DNA of 64,000 nt, taken from contig NC_134515.1 of the NCBI RefSeq assembly GCF_027942865.1, positions 24,946,227 through 25,010,226 of the forward strand. The letters are read 5' to 3'. Made by a program: the position numbers and the translations under genes. Source of the DNA: Odontesthes bonariensis (lineage: Eukaryota; Chordata; Actinopteri; Atheriniformes; Atherinopsidae). Shown here piece by piece: positions 41,465-53,255 of the stretch. The notes beneath the pieces are model-generated. The model was given only the letters and a program-made list of their open reading frames with translations, was not told the origin of the DNA and made no database searches. How positions within the stretch are numbered: the stretch's first letter is position 1; each line of letters begins with the position of its first letter.

Positions 41465-42440
41465 CATCGACATCAACTTGGAGGAGTTTTAACTCATTCC
41501 TCTTTACAGAACGCTTGAAATTCTGAGGTGTTGGTGGCTTGCCTCGGGTGTTTCCACAACATTTATTCTGAATTAAGTCTTAAGCACTTTGGCTTTGCTG
41601 TCACAAAACCCCAACTGCATGACCCACCTTTTTTCTATATTTAATTCACAGACAGATATCCCCACATTTTCATTGAGACTTTCTATAACTTGGAATCCCT
41701 TCTTTCATGAATGTTAGCGAGCCATCCAGGCCTTGGTGCTGCAAAATAGGCCAAGCCCTCATACTAATGGCGCCGTGTTTCATAGACAGGATAATGTTCC
41801 TATGCTGGAATGCGGCGTTTTCCTTTCTCCAAACACGACGCTTCAGAAGTTAAACAAGAAGTTTCTGCCCGAGTCTTTCCACAAACATTTTTCCAACAGC
41901 CCTTTGGCTCCCTCAGCAAACTGCAGATGAAAACAATGCTCCTTTTAAAGTTGCTCTTTTCCTGCATCCATGTCTGTTGCATTTTCAGTCATCTCCCGAT
42001 GGTGGACTCGGAACTAAATTTGTTGAGAGGCCTGTAGCTGCTGACAGGTAACGCGGATTAATACTCACCTTGTGTAACAGTGATCCAGAATTTCCTCCAT
42101 ACTGTCTGTTGAGGATGAATGTTATCAAACTCTCAAAGATAATTTTGTTACCTTTTGCAGACTGGTTTGCATTTTACTACTAATACTCTTTTACAAGTGG
42201 GCATGAAACTTAGATCTCTGTTCTTTAAATGGTTCTGAGCTCCTACTCACACCTACATTTAATGCAACTGACTAAAAACACCTTTTTTACTTCCCACTTG
42301 CAGATATGCAAGATTGGATCATGTTCCTCAATGAATAAATGACCAAGTGAGGTATCCTTCTTTCTTTTCTTCCAATCTTCTTTTAGAATCTTTGTTGGAA
42401 TCTGATGTTTTAGGTCAAATGTATGCCCAACACCACCACT
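41465..42440 (-). mobile_element. Decayed Tc1/mariner-like transposon relic
   Basis: On the + strand this reads as a broken reverse copy of a fish Tc1-like transposase gene. Recognisable pieces in the expected order are GGAGTTTTAACTCATTCCTC (the conserved ACTCTTC-type stretch), GCTGCAAAATAGGCC and CTGGAATGCGGCGTTTTCCT, followed by a later stretch matching the helicase-like middle of such genes. Frames are broken everywhere and no terminal repeats are visible, so it is long dead. The family call is from recalled consensus, and the right boundary is vague. It fills the gap between the end of iqsec1 and the gp9 promoter. Confidence 0.5.
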
Positions 42441-42814
42441 GAATACTCCCCTCTGAGACAGCAGTTTCACTTCCTACTTCTGCAACATTTCCACTAGAGG
42501 GCATGTGTTAAAGTAGCATTAAAAGAATTTGACAATCTGTGTCATTACACCACCTATGGGTGAGAATCACATTAACTGCACAGGTCCTTCTGCAAAGCAT
42601 GAATGATCACACACTTTTCAGATTGTAGCAGTTATTTTACCATTGGTATCCTTCTTGCTCAAGAATTTCATTAAAACACTCTTTGTAGTCTTTTTTTTTT
42701 TCAACCAAAATGATATCATTACAATTTTATTCACATGAGGCCATACGTGCCCCAAGCTGTAATTTACAGTTAAGTGTCTCCCCCAGTGCTGCATTGGAGA
42801 GGCTCTGCTGCTAT

Positions 42815-42960
42815 TTTAACAGATAAACTCTTATCTGTTTACAGCAGATGGATTTCCTCTATGTCACGTGAGCAGTAACTGTGCAGTTCTATTGGTGCAT
42901 TCCCCACACCGACGCTGCTCTGTACAGTGTGTGTGATAACTCAGAGTTCACTAACTCATC
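42815..42960 (+). promoter_or_regulatory. gp9: Probable gp9 thrombocyte promoter with paired GATA sites
   Basis: About 570 bases upstream of the gp9 ATG lie two facing GATA motifs, AGATAA at 42,821-42,826 and TTATCT at 42,831-42,836, within a near-palindrome. An E-box-like CAGATG, an ETS-type core (GGAA on the - strand, near 42,853) and a CCAAT box on the - strand follow. A further TGATAA lies near 42,931. Platelet glycoprotein genes of mammals are driven by GATA1 with ETS factors and mostly lack TATA boxes, as here. The start of transcription is not visible. An untranslated first exon is implied by the AG acceptor just before the ATG. Confidence 0.4.
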
Positions 42961-43398
42961 GGATGCAAAAACTTAAAGAGGTCAAGAGAACTTCTGAAAT
43001 AACTCTGTTACACCGGATGAGAGCAGTGAAATTTTAAGGATGACTGGCATCACAAGAGGTGATTTGGAGGTTGACTTGAGTCTAAAAGGTTTGTTTTCAT
43101 CTTTTTAGATTTTAAGTATGGTTTGACAGTCTTTTTTTCATTATTTGGATCAATTATATGTAGTAACACTAAAAAAAAACGTTTAATCCACCTCATAATT
43201 TTGCTGCTAGCATAAACATTTAAATTGATATTCTGTGGATTTGTAGCTCTTGTTGCTCAATCTTACTCTTGTCCTAATGCTCAGCTTTACATACGCCTAC
43301 ATTGATCTCGGGAAAACGGCATAAGGTCTTCTGTAAGAAGCTAACAGCATTCTCACAATTAATTTTTGTCAAGTATAACCTCCTCCTCATTCTACAGG

Positions 43399-44148
43399 AT
43401 GCTGCGCTCCAGTTTAACCTTGGCTGTCTCCCTCCTCCTGACCTCATTGAGTGCTCACAGTATCGCTAAGCCCTGTGTCTGCTCAGCACTCCTGCCTGCC
43501 GGGCTTCGTGTCAACTGCAGTACTTTAAACCTCATGGAACTGCCTCATCTGCCTTCAGAGACCACAGAGCTCCATTTGCAAGACAACCGGTCCACCTCGG
43601 TGTCTCCAGGCCTGTTTGACAGATTTGTTAGCCTGAAAAAAGTCTCCCTGTCAGGGAACCCCTTCCACTGTGACTGCAGGATCCAATATCTGAGGAACTG
43701 GCTGCTGAAGAACAGGGATGTTGTTTCAGAGGACCCCGTTTGTTCCAGTCCAAGCTTTGTGGCTCAGAAGGCTATCACCGAACTTACGGATGAATACTTC
43801 TCCTTCTGCGCCTCAACAAGCTGTGATTATGGCAAGTACAATTCCATGTTAGGGGTGCTGCTGTGCTTCCTCATTCTGTTGCTTCTGTGGAACTTGAGAC
43901 TTGCCAGAAAGTCCACTTTCACTCTGTTCATTGATGAGAGACATTCAGGATTCGAGGCTGACTCTTTGCGCTCACTAAAGCCAAAACACAGGAGGAGGCT
44001 GTACCCTGGACTGTCAGGGGTCATTGCAGATTCCAATTCTGTCCTTTGGTCTAAGGACTTAGAGAGGCCAATCATCAACATGGAGTTACTGCCGCAAGTA
44101 CTGGATGTTTTACACAAGAAGCACAACATAAAGATAAAGGCTACCTGA
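43399..44148 (+). CDS. gp9: Platelet glycoprotein IX
   Basis: One uninterrupted coding exon of 249 residues. The ATG at 43,399 lies two bases after a splice acceptor (TTCTACAG|G), so a 5' untranslated exon is expected, as in mammals. Residues 1-22 form a signal peptide. An LRR N-cap follows (CVC...VNC, 26-40), then one leucine-rich repeat (TTELHL... to SLSGNPF) and a C-cap with HCDCRIQYLRNWL at 90-102 and cysteines at 115 and 137. A membrane helix (LGVLLCFLILLLLW) spans about 149-168. Sequons NCS (39) and NRS (63) are present. The CVCSALLPAGLRVNC and CSSPSFVAQ stretches fit GP9 better than its relative GP1BB. GP9 assembles with GP1B-alpha and GP1B-beta into the von Willebrand factor receptor of thrombocytes. 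The tail after the membrane helix is about 80 residues, against only a few in human GP9. Confidence 0.85.
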   Translation: MLRSSLTLAVSLLLTSLSAHSIAKPCVCSALLPAGLRVNCSTLNLMELPHLPSETTELHLQDNRSTSVSPGLFDRFVSLKKVSLSGNPFHCDCRIQYLRNWLLKNRDVVSEDPVCSSPSFVAQKAITELTDEYFSFCASTSCDYGKYNSMLGVLLCFLILLLLWNLRLARKSTFTLFIDERHSGFEADSLRSLKPKHRRRLYPGLSGVIADSNSVLWSKDLERPIINMELLPQVLDVLHKKHNIKIKAT

Positions 44149-44256
44149 TGGACTTCTTTGTGCATTACTGTGGAATTACTAACACTACAGGTGGCAAGTA
44201 GAGCTTGTAGCAGTAAGAGAGCAGCAAACAGAGTTTCTCTCTATTTTCCTTCTATG

Positions 44257-44262
44257 AATAAA
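44257..44262 (+). terminator. gp9: gp9 polyadenylation signal
   Basis: An AATAAA lies about 110 bases after the gp9 stop codon, giving a short 3' UTR. A GTTTTCT-type stretch follows. No better signal lies before the partial copy at 44,473. Confidence 0.6.
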
Positions 44263-44472
44263 ATAGTTTTCTAATGCTAAACTGCAGCCCCGTCTATGTT
44301 ATGTTTTACAGCACAACCTCGCCCTAAAGAAAACTCACTACTCATTTTGAAATGCACATGAATTTGAAGGAAAAATCATCCAGCTTCAGGTTTCATTGTT
44401 TCGTTTACTCCGAGTAATTTGCATATTTCCTGTCTTGAGAGCATCGAGAACTACTTTTACTTCTAAAAGTAA

Positions 44473-44575
44473 AAGAACAGGGATGTTGTTCCAGAGGACC
44501 CTGTTTGTTCCAGTCCAAGCTTTGTGGCTCAGAAGGCTGTCACCGAACTTACGGATGAATACTTCTCCTTCTGCG
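44473..44575 (+). pseudogene. Partial gp9 copy (LRR C-cap fragment)
   Basis: This 103-base segment aligns without gaps to gp9 positions 43,708-43,810 (residues 104-138) at a constant offset of 765 bases, with three differences that I count, two of them amino-acid changing (Ser to Pro, Ile to Val). It starts and ends inside the exon, so it cannot code alone. It is flanked by two identical 16-base direct repeats (TACTTTTACTTCTAAA) at 44,452-44,467 and 44,577-44,592. That looks like a templated insertion at a staggered break. The 97% identity means it is young or kept alike by gene conversion. Confidence 0.9.
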
Positions 44576-45009
44576 ATACTTTTACTTCTAAATGTTTTGC
44601 AGCGGATTAAGATCTATTTAGAAGTGGCATGATCCTCATCAGTCTATGAATGATTAACAGCTAGACCAGGAAATATTTGGACACAATGTCCAAATAATGA
44701 ATATTGGTATAGTTTGCAGACAGTATTCACATCTGAACTGTAGCTAGTGTAAAGCTATTGGAGCTCTTTAATATGTAGGATTATGTTTGCGAACTTTAGC
44801 AATAAACTGTACATGCCCCAAATAACACATTTATTCTTAATACTTTGTGTAAATTCCTTTGCGTTCATCAAGCTCTTTAAGTCTGGAACCCATGTGGGCA
44901 TCTGTAAAGAATGGGTTTAATCCTCTCTGAGGCTTTAAAGCAGCGGCCTTCAGCTGTTTGCTCGTGTTTCCCTTTGTCTTTGATTTCTTCTTTATCAGGC
45001 GATCACCTG

Positions 45010-45033
45010 GGGCCCGTTGCACAAAAGTAGGAT
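45010..45033 (+). repeat. Left terminal inverted repeat of Harbinger
   Basis: This 24-base repeat is an exact reverse complement of 47,398-47,421. It starts GGGCCCGTTGCAC and directly follows the target duplication CTG. Confidence 0.95.
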
Positions 45034-45232
45034 TTAGACATCCAGGATGAGTTACTTAGCCAGGTTCAAGGAATCCAAAACATGGGCGCCCAGGCTTAGT
45101 TGGTTGCACAAAGGCCAAGCCAGGATGAGCAGACACGGATTCATTAAGCCAGGTGAAACCGATCCTGGATAAGTGCTGCACACGGCTTTCTTAAATAGAC
45201 CCCACGATCGATCATAGATTCACTGATTCACC

Positions 45233-45391
45233 ATGGCAACAAGGGCGGCGTATTTCTCCCCAGCGGAGCAATAATTATTAATGGAAGCATATGAAGAGGT
45301 GACGGAGAAAATAAAACAAAAAGGAAATACTGCCACAGTTAAAAAAACAAAGGGAGCAAGCGTGGCAAACCATTGCTGACCGCCTGAATGC
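45233..45391 (+). pseudogene. Broken Myb/SANT-like gene of the Harbinger
   Basis: The frame opens at ATG 45,233 with MATRAAYFSPAEQ, the start typical of the Myb-like DNA-binding partner of Harbinger transposases. It hits an in-frame TAA at 45,272-45,274. After that the same frame reads on as LLMEAYEEV until a one-base shift within the A-run near 45,342. The shifted frame then gives REQAWQTIADRLNA and ends at a plausible splice donor (GC|GTAAGT) after 45,391. The partner protein normally carries the transposase into the nucleus and to the transposon ends. With a stop and a shift in its first exon this copy is dead. Confidence 0.75.
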
Positions 45392-45441
45392 GTAAGTAGT
45401 GCACAAATACACACTCACCACTCCACTGAAATTATCACAAT

Positions 45442-45780
45442 TAGGCAGCGAACTACGGGGGATTCGGGGGATCCGAGACCCCCTGAAACTGACACGACAC
45501 CCCCCGAAAACATGATTTGGGAAATGTTGGGGGGTCTCTAAAATATTGGCAAAATGTGATTTCCCCTGATGAGTTATGATTGCAGACGCGATGCGTGTGG
45601 AGGTGTGGAGCCTGTGTGCGTAATTGGCATAAAGCTGTGCTGTCCGCCGCGTATGATTCTGTATAGCTTCTCATGTGTTTTCGAGATCCGCGCTCTGAGT
45701 CAAGCGCAAGCAAGCAAGCAAAATGGACATGGCAGCAACTTTTTATTAAGAATGTGCCTGCCCACACATTGCCTGTACTG
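45442..45780 (+). mobile_element. Foreign segment, possibly hAT-like, inside the Harbinger
   Basis: Between the Myb remnant and the surviving transposase exons lies a stretch that does not fit either gene. It starts GGCAGCGAACTACGGGGGAT and contains G-rich and C-rich blocks (GGGGGATCCGAGACCCCC) resembling the ends of some fish hAT elements. It then leads to an ATG with a short MDMAATFY frame. The N-terminal part expected for a Harbinger transposase is absent, as if this piece replaced it. The right border is uncertain, no second end or target duplication is visible, and the family call is only a recollection. Confidence 0.3.
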
Positions 45781-45781
45781 T

Positions 45782-46754
45782 TTTAGCAGTGAAATAAAAA
45801 ACGCAATTAAAGGACTTGCAAGCATCTTCATCTCCTTCCCTGGGCATAGAAGACTCTGTGACATCAAGGAGGAGTTCTATAGGATTGCAGGTAAGAATTT
45901 TTTTTTTTTAAATTACAGTTACAATGTTAACATTCAGAGTAAGATACTCATTGCATCGTATTACAGGTTTCCCCAATGTCATTGGTGCAGTGGACTGCAC
46001 ACACATCAAAATAAAATCCCCCTCAGGTGGCCATGAGGGGGATTTTGTGAACAGGAAAAACTTCCACAGCATCAATGTACAGGTGAACATGACTTTTGAT
46101 AAAGTTAATTAATGAACACTGTACATTGCCTGTGATGTGCATTAATTGGTTTAACATCTTATCATTTCAGATGGTCTGCAATGCTGACTATTTGATCAGT
46201 AATGTTGTGGCAAAGTGTCCCGGCTCGGTCCACGACTCCCGAGTGTTTCGGAACTCAGAGATCTATCGGCGCCTATCACAAGGTGAGCCACAGAACCTCT
46301 ATTGATAACCACTTTTAACATCATGGCTGTGTTAAGAATGTCACTACTTATGAGGTTGTGATGGTAACATTTTGTATTCACAGGTGAATTCCTGGGTGTA
46401 TTGCTGGGTGACAGAGGGTATGCCTGCCAGCCTTTTCTGCTCACTCCATTTGCAGACCCTCTGGAGGCACAACTGGCATACAACCATCCCCATGCCAGAA
46501 CAAGGGCCCGGATCGAAATGACATTTGGCCAACTGAAGGCACGTTTTCAGTGTCTGACCCACCTGAGAGTCAGCCCAGACAGGGCATGTGAAATCACTGT
46601 GGCCTGTGCTGTCCTCCACAATGTGGCCTGCCTGAGAAAGGAGAGGGCCCCCAGAGTGCCAGCTCTCATAGACCGGGACAATCCTGCCATCTTCCCGGAT
46701 GACGACTGTGGTCGGCTGGTCAGAGACCAATATGTGTTAAATTATTTTAATTAA
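45782..46754 (+). pseudogene. Harbinger (HARBI1-like) transposase, 5'-truncated
   Basis: Four exon pieces join in frame with AG/GT borders: about 45,782-45,890, 45,967-46,082, 46,171-46,282 and 46,384-46,754. They encode the catalytic half of a DDE endonuclease of the HARBI1 type. The first aspartate is in GAVDCTHIKI, the second in VHDSRVFRNSE and the glutamate in RIEMTFGQLKARF; all three are present. A C-terminal DDCGRLVRDQYVLNYF follows, ending in TAA at 46,752-46,754. The N-terminal helical region usual in a protein of about 350 residues is missing upstream of FPGHRRLCDIKEEFYRIA. That loss and the broken Myb partner imply an inactive copy, although the surviving exons have no stop. Confidence 0.8.
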
Positions 46755-46818
46755 TACTCATGTTTATTTAAGTTGGGCCTGCAATGGCAGAGAAATTTTT
46801 GTTAGGTTTTTGTGCTGT

Positions 46819-46885
46819 ATAGGCAAGGCAATTTTATTTGTATAGCCCATTTTTACAAACAGTTTGTCTCAAACTGCATGCTTTG
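46819..46885. repeat. Short dispersed-repeat fragment
   Basis: The stretch GGCAAGGCAATTTTATTTGTATAGCCC matches, from memory, a very common fish interspersed-repeat motif. It lies inside the Harbinger element, after the transposase stop. Length and family are uncertain. Confidence 0.35.
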
Positions 46886-47397
46886 ATTCTGTGCTTTGTC
46901 TTGTAGAGCACTGTGTGACTTCAGTTTTGAAAGGAGCTGATGGTTTACTTGCTTTGATTCATGCTTGTTCAATAAAGGAACATCATGGTACACTCTAATG
47001 TGTATTTATATTTATATGGTGATGTACTTTATGTGTAGTCTGTGGGAAACTAAATTATCTAGTGGTTCATCTAAAATCATCAGTTATCTAAAATGATTTC
47101 AATTAATGATCACAAATGTTTCAATAATGATAGTGGGTATAGTTAAATGTTTTAACAATATGTTCTAGGCAGTGGAATAAATATTGGTTTCCATATGTGG
47201 CGACCGCTGACTGAGATAAGGAATGAGATTAAATAGATCCTGGAACTTAGCCTGGTCTGGAGCAGGCTAGCTTCACAGAATAAATCTCCATGGTAACTTA
47301 CGTCTGAACATATCCCACTTCCCTTATCCTACTTTTGTGCAACCGGATCACGGATAAGTTGATCCAGGATAGCCAACATATCCCCGCTTAATCCCTT

Positions 47398-47421
47398 ATC
47401 CTACTTTTGTGCAACGGGCCC
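47398..47421 (-). repeat. Right terminal inverted repeat of Harbinger
   Basis: This 24-base repeat is the exact reverse complement of 45,010-45,033 and is directly followed by the target duplication CTG at 47,422-47,424. Confidence 0.95.
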
Positions 47422-47840
47422 CTGCTCTTTTGCTTTTGGCTCATGTTTTGGTTTGCTGTCCATCTGCGCTGTGAAGCCTCGTCTCATCAAATGTGCTGCA
47501 TCTGGCCGGAGCTGAGCAGACAGTATATGTCTTTACACTTGAGAATGCATGCATGCTACTTCTGTCGCCTGCCACTTAAATAAACACGAGTTACCTGGCG
47601 CCACTAGACGCTGTGCGTGCCCACGGCATTCGTAGCTGCCTCCAAGTTTTGCAGGGGAAATTTTATGCTTCAGATTACGAGTCAGTTAGGAAGGTTCAGG
47701 AACGAGGTGTGATGATTGGTCATGCGCGAATCAAGTCACCTGCAGTTCACCTGCTTCCATTGCTTTTGCCCCAATAATAATGACAAAGTATGGCTTTTAA
47801 TATACTCTCTAAATGAAAATAAAGTAAGATAAATGTAAGC

Positions 47841-48320
47841 GCCCAAGCAAAGGTTCCTTTGCAGAATGAACCTCACGATGCTACAGCTGATCCGACGTTC
47901 CACAACAGTTTTCCAAAGAGATTACCGTAGAACAATCATCAACTGTGGATGGGTTTAGAACTGGTCTGGTTAAATTAGTAATTGTTTAGTTTGTCTCACC
48001 TTTGAGTCTGTGGGCTTTGACTGCCAAATCTGTACTTCTCATAAAACTAATGTGAATACCTTAATCAGGTGTGTCCTCCCTGTAGGCAAACAGCAGATGT
48101 TAGATGTGAACACAACAACTTAATAAGAGCCTCGTATGTCACCGTTTATGACGTGGGATGTTTATTTTATTTTCCATATCAAAAGGAGTTTGTTCAGAAA
48201 CAGAAATTAGGTGTATTACCTCCCCTGGCACCAACACGGCCCTGTTCCTTTGCCCTGAGGTGTTCTTCACTTAACTGAATGTAGTGGAGGGGTTATTTGT
48301 TTAACAACAGGAAGGATCCT
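47841..48320. other. Intergenic stretch without a recognisable gene
   Basis: Between the end of the Tc1-like relic and the presumed hdhd5 3' UTR I see only AT-rich sequence. One short open frame starting near 48,069 has no domain, splice signal or homology that I recognise. Confidence 0.5.
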
Positions 48321-48342
48321 GTACTCATTCACCACTGGTGTC

Positions 48343-48348
48343 TTTATT
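48343..48348 (-). terminator. hdhd5: Probable hdhd5 polyadenylation signal
   Basis: TTTATT on the + strand gives AATAAA on the - strand, about 1.1 kb beyond the hdhd5 stop codon. It is the first clear canonical signal after the gene. The stretch 48,350-49,483 would then be the 3' UTR: AT-rich, with A runs near 48,612 and 49,012 and no coding frame. An earlier variant signal could be used instead. Confidence 0.35.
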
Positions 48349-49483
48349 TTCTAATGTTACTGGACACATCATCGAGCCCTCTCTGAATGCAGTGAACTGT
48401 ATATTTACATTCCTTATAAAGTTTAGAATTTGGTCGATGGCTAAAATAACAAATAATGGGACATGGTACACACCTAAAATCCCGACCTAACCGCACATTT
48501 AAACTTAAAAAGACAGTATTCGGATGTTCATAGCAAAACAAAATGTATTTTAATATTAAGTATTGGAGTGATTAATACTTATTTTGATCAATTAGATGAC
48601 AGTATCTTATTTTAAAAAAAAAAAGACAAACATTTTTTTTTAGTATTCCTTATATTTTTTCTCTCAAGCTTAGGTATTTACAACGAGTGAATTACTAGTC
48701 ATGGGACGGTGAAAGCTTTGGATGCATCTAAACGAAAGCCTTGTTAGCTTTTGCTCCTGGAATGAAAAATTGAAAGCATTAAAAACCATTGTTTTGACAT
48801 GTTAACAGACAGCTTATGGCAGGAGCAGATGGAAACATTTAACAAAGATGAAAGTCTCCGTTCTGTGCAAATACCGGTCATGGCTCTCACAACTGGACAA
48901 AATGTGGACACACAGTGCTCTTGGAGGACAATATTGCACATCATACAGTTGCTTTTACAGTACAGGTATTACTCTCATGTCATGCATAGATTGTCCGGGA
49001 TAAATGGGTCAAAAAAAGAAAAGAAAAAAAAAGTCAAGTAATGCAACAATACAAATCAAAGGCTAATCAAATATACTTGTTAAAAACACTCAAAAATTCT
49101 TGTAATAAATACAGGATGGTTTCAGGATTTGTCAGAAGGATTTGTAATAAACTAGAACCTATCATCTAAAAAATACTTGGGGTCAAATAAGGCAGTTCTT
49201 ACACTTTTCCTTCGTGAGGAACGGGTCGTTAAGGACAATCACAAAACGATGTAACACAGCCGATGACGGTAACACTAACACGATTTTCTAAAATTTGTCT
49301 TGACGATGAACGGTTTTGAAGATGACCTGCATTTTGTCAATGCTTCGTCACGTGCTTGAACAAGTCCACAGTGTTGCGCTCCTACGGGTTTATGCATTAA
49401 GTGGCGTATTCCCAGTTTAGTGCCGCACCCTGCCTGCGTTTTCAACCCCCAGAGACCGCACAGAACCTGTCGGGCGCACAACT

Positions 49484-52331
<2,848 letters not shown>

Positions 52332-52760
52332 CTCCTTCGCTTGTCACGGGGTTCAAAAAGTAAGGGAAAAAAATGTGAGAAATTAAAAACGACCACCCCC
52401 CATACACACACGTAAAGCCCGAGCCGGCTCGCACCGGCCGCGTTGGCTGGCTGCTCGGCTTGTTTTTCCTCCCCCCCTCCGCCTGTAACGTGACTGGGCC
52501 GGACCCCATGACGCCATATGAGGAGGAGGAGGGTCTCTTTGCTGCATCTCTGGCGGAAGGAGATGCGTGGAGCCAAAAGACCGACGCATCTGCACCGCAA
52601 CCCCCGCTGCCATTTTAGACACCGAGGTTGAGCTACAACGTTTCTTGCACTCACAAGCGAATCTGCGGACCACGGCGGGCTGCAGCAGCGGCACATACAG
52701 CAAAGGCCGGCGACAAGCACCGTTTACAGCAGTTTCCCCCTCCATCAATATTCAAGGGGG
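52332..52760 (-). promoter_or_regulatory. hdhd5: CpG-rich hdhd5 promoter region
   Basis: Upstream of the hdhd5 start codon the base composition jumps to GC-rich with many CpGs (for example GAGCCGGCTCGCACCGGCCG near 52,420). The surroundings are AT-rich. No TATA box is seen. This fits a housekeeping CpG-island promoter. Long open frames here on both strands are a by-product of the GC content. A G-rich run lies at 52,756-52,773. Confidence 0.5.
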
Positions 52761-53255
52761 GGAGGGGGGGGGGTGTTATTCGTCCCTCTGAGCACAACAT
52801 GGATACCCCTACACTGCAAAGTCTTGAGCGTTGCAACACGTTTACACGAGACCAATTGGGCTCGGTCACTGATGTCACATGCACCATTCTGCCCTCACGT
52901 CCCGAGTCAGACCCGAATTTGCTGACAGGGTGTCTGAGCTTTTGGTCAATAACAGCGGTCTCCTTGCAAAAAATTGCGTTTAAAAGTCGATGGGGTGGGT
53001 GTTAATGCCGGGCAGCAGTTGACTTAACACAGAGAAGACCTACACAAGTGACAGCAAATCTTTATCTGATGGGTGGGACATCAAACACATTACGTCTTAC
53101 ATTTCTTTGAAGTACCCGTTCAAGTACAAGTGAAAGCCACATCAGCCCAGTACAAACATCTGTCAGGAAAAGGCACGCGACGTGCTTTTCTGTTAGAGGT
53201 GGGTGTGGGTAGGCAGTGAAATCACACACAAAGCTTCTCCCCGTGCTCCTCCAGC

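Larger units (their letters stand above)
45010..47421 (+). mobile_element. PIF/Harbinger transposon, 2.4 kb
   Basis: The ends are perfect 24-base inverted repeats (GGGCCCGTTGCACAAAAGTA and four more bases) at 45,010-45,033 and 47,398-47,421. They are flanked by the 3-base target duplication CTG at 45,007-45,009 and 47,422-47,424, the target size of this superfamily. Further partial copies of the end sequence occur inside both ends (GGTTGCACAAA near 45,102 and TACTTTTGTGCAACCGGATC near 47,330), as expected for subterminal transposase sites. Inside are a broken Myb-like gene and a transposase whose 5' part is missing, the usual two genes of a Harbinger. The intact ends suggest it could still be moved by a transposase supplied elsewhere. 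Confidence 0.93.
44662..47840 (-). mobile_element. Tc1-like transposon relic, split by a Harbinger
   Basis: The left end at about 44,662 carries AAATATTTGGACACAATGTC, the terminal sequence I recall for a common fish Tc1-like family. Internal pieces of the reversed transposase gene follow: AGTCTGGAACCCATGTGGGC near 44,880 and GCGGCCTTCAGCTGTTTGCT near 44,945. The gene resumes after the Harbinger element at 47,425 with CATCTGCGCTGTGAAGCCTC and then a stretch matching the part before the catalytic region (AAATAAACACGAGTTACCTG). Frames are broken and no right-hand terminal repeat is visible, so the right boundary is approximate. The host piece is continuous once 45,010-47,421 and one CTG are removed. 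Confidence 0.6.

Noticed and set aside
52567-53005. Open frames on the + strand opposite the hdhd5 promoter
   Set aside because: They lie in a CpG-rich promoter where stop codons are rare, overlap each other in different phases and show no protein family.
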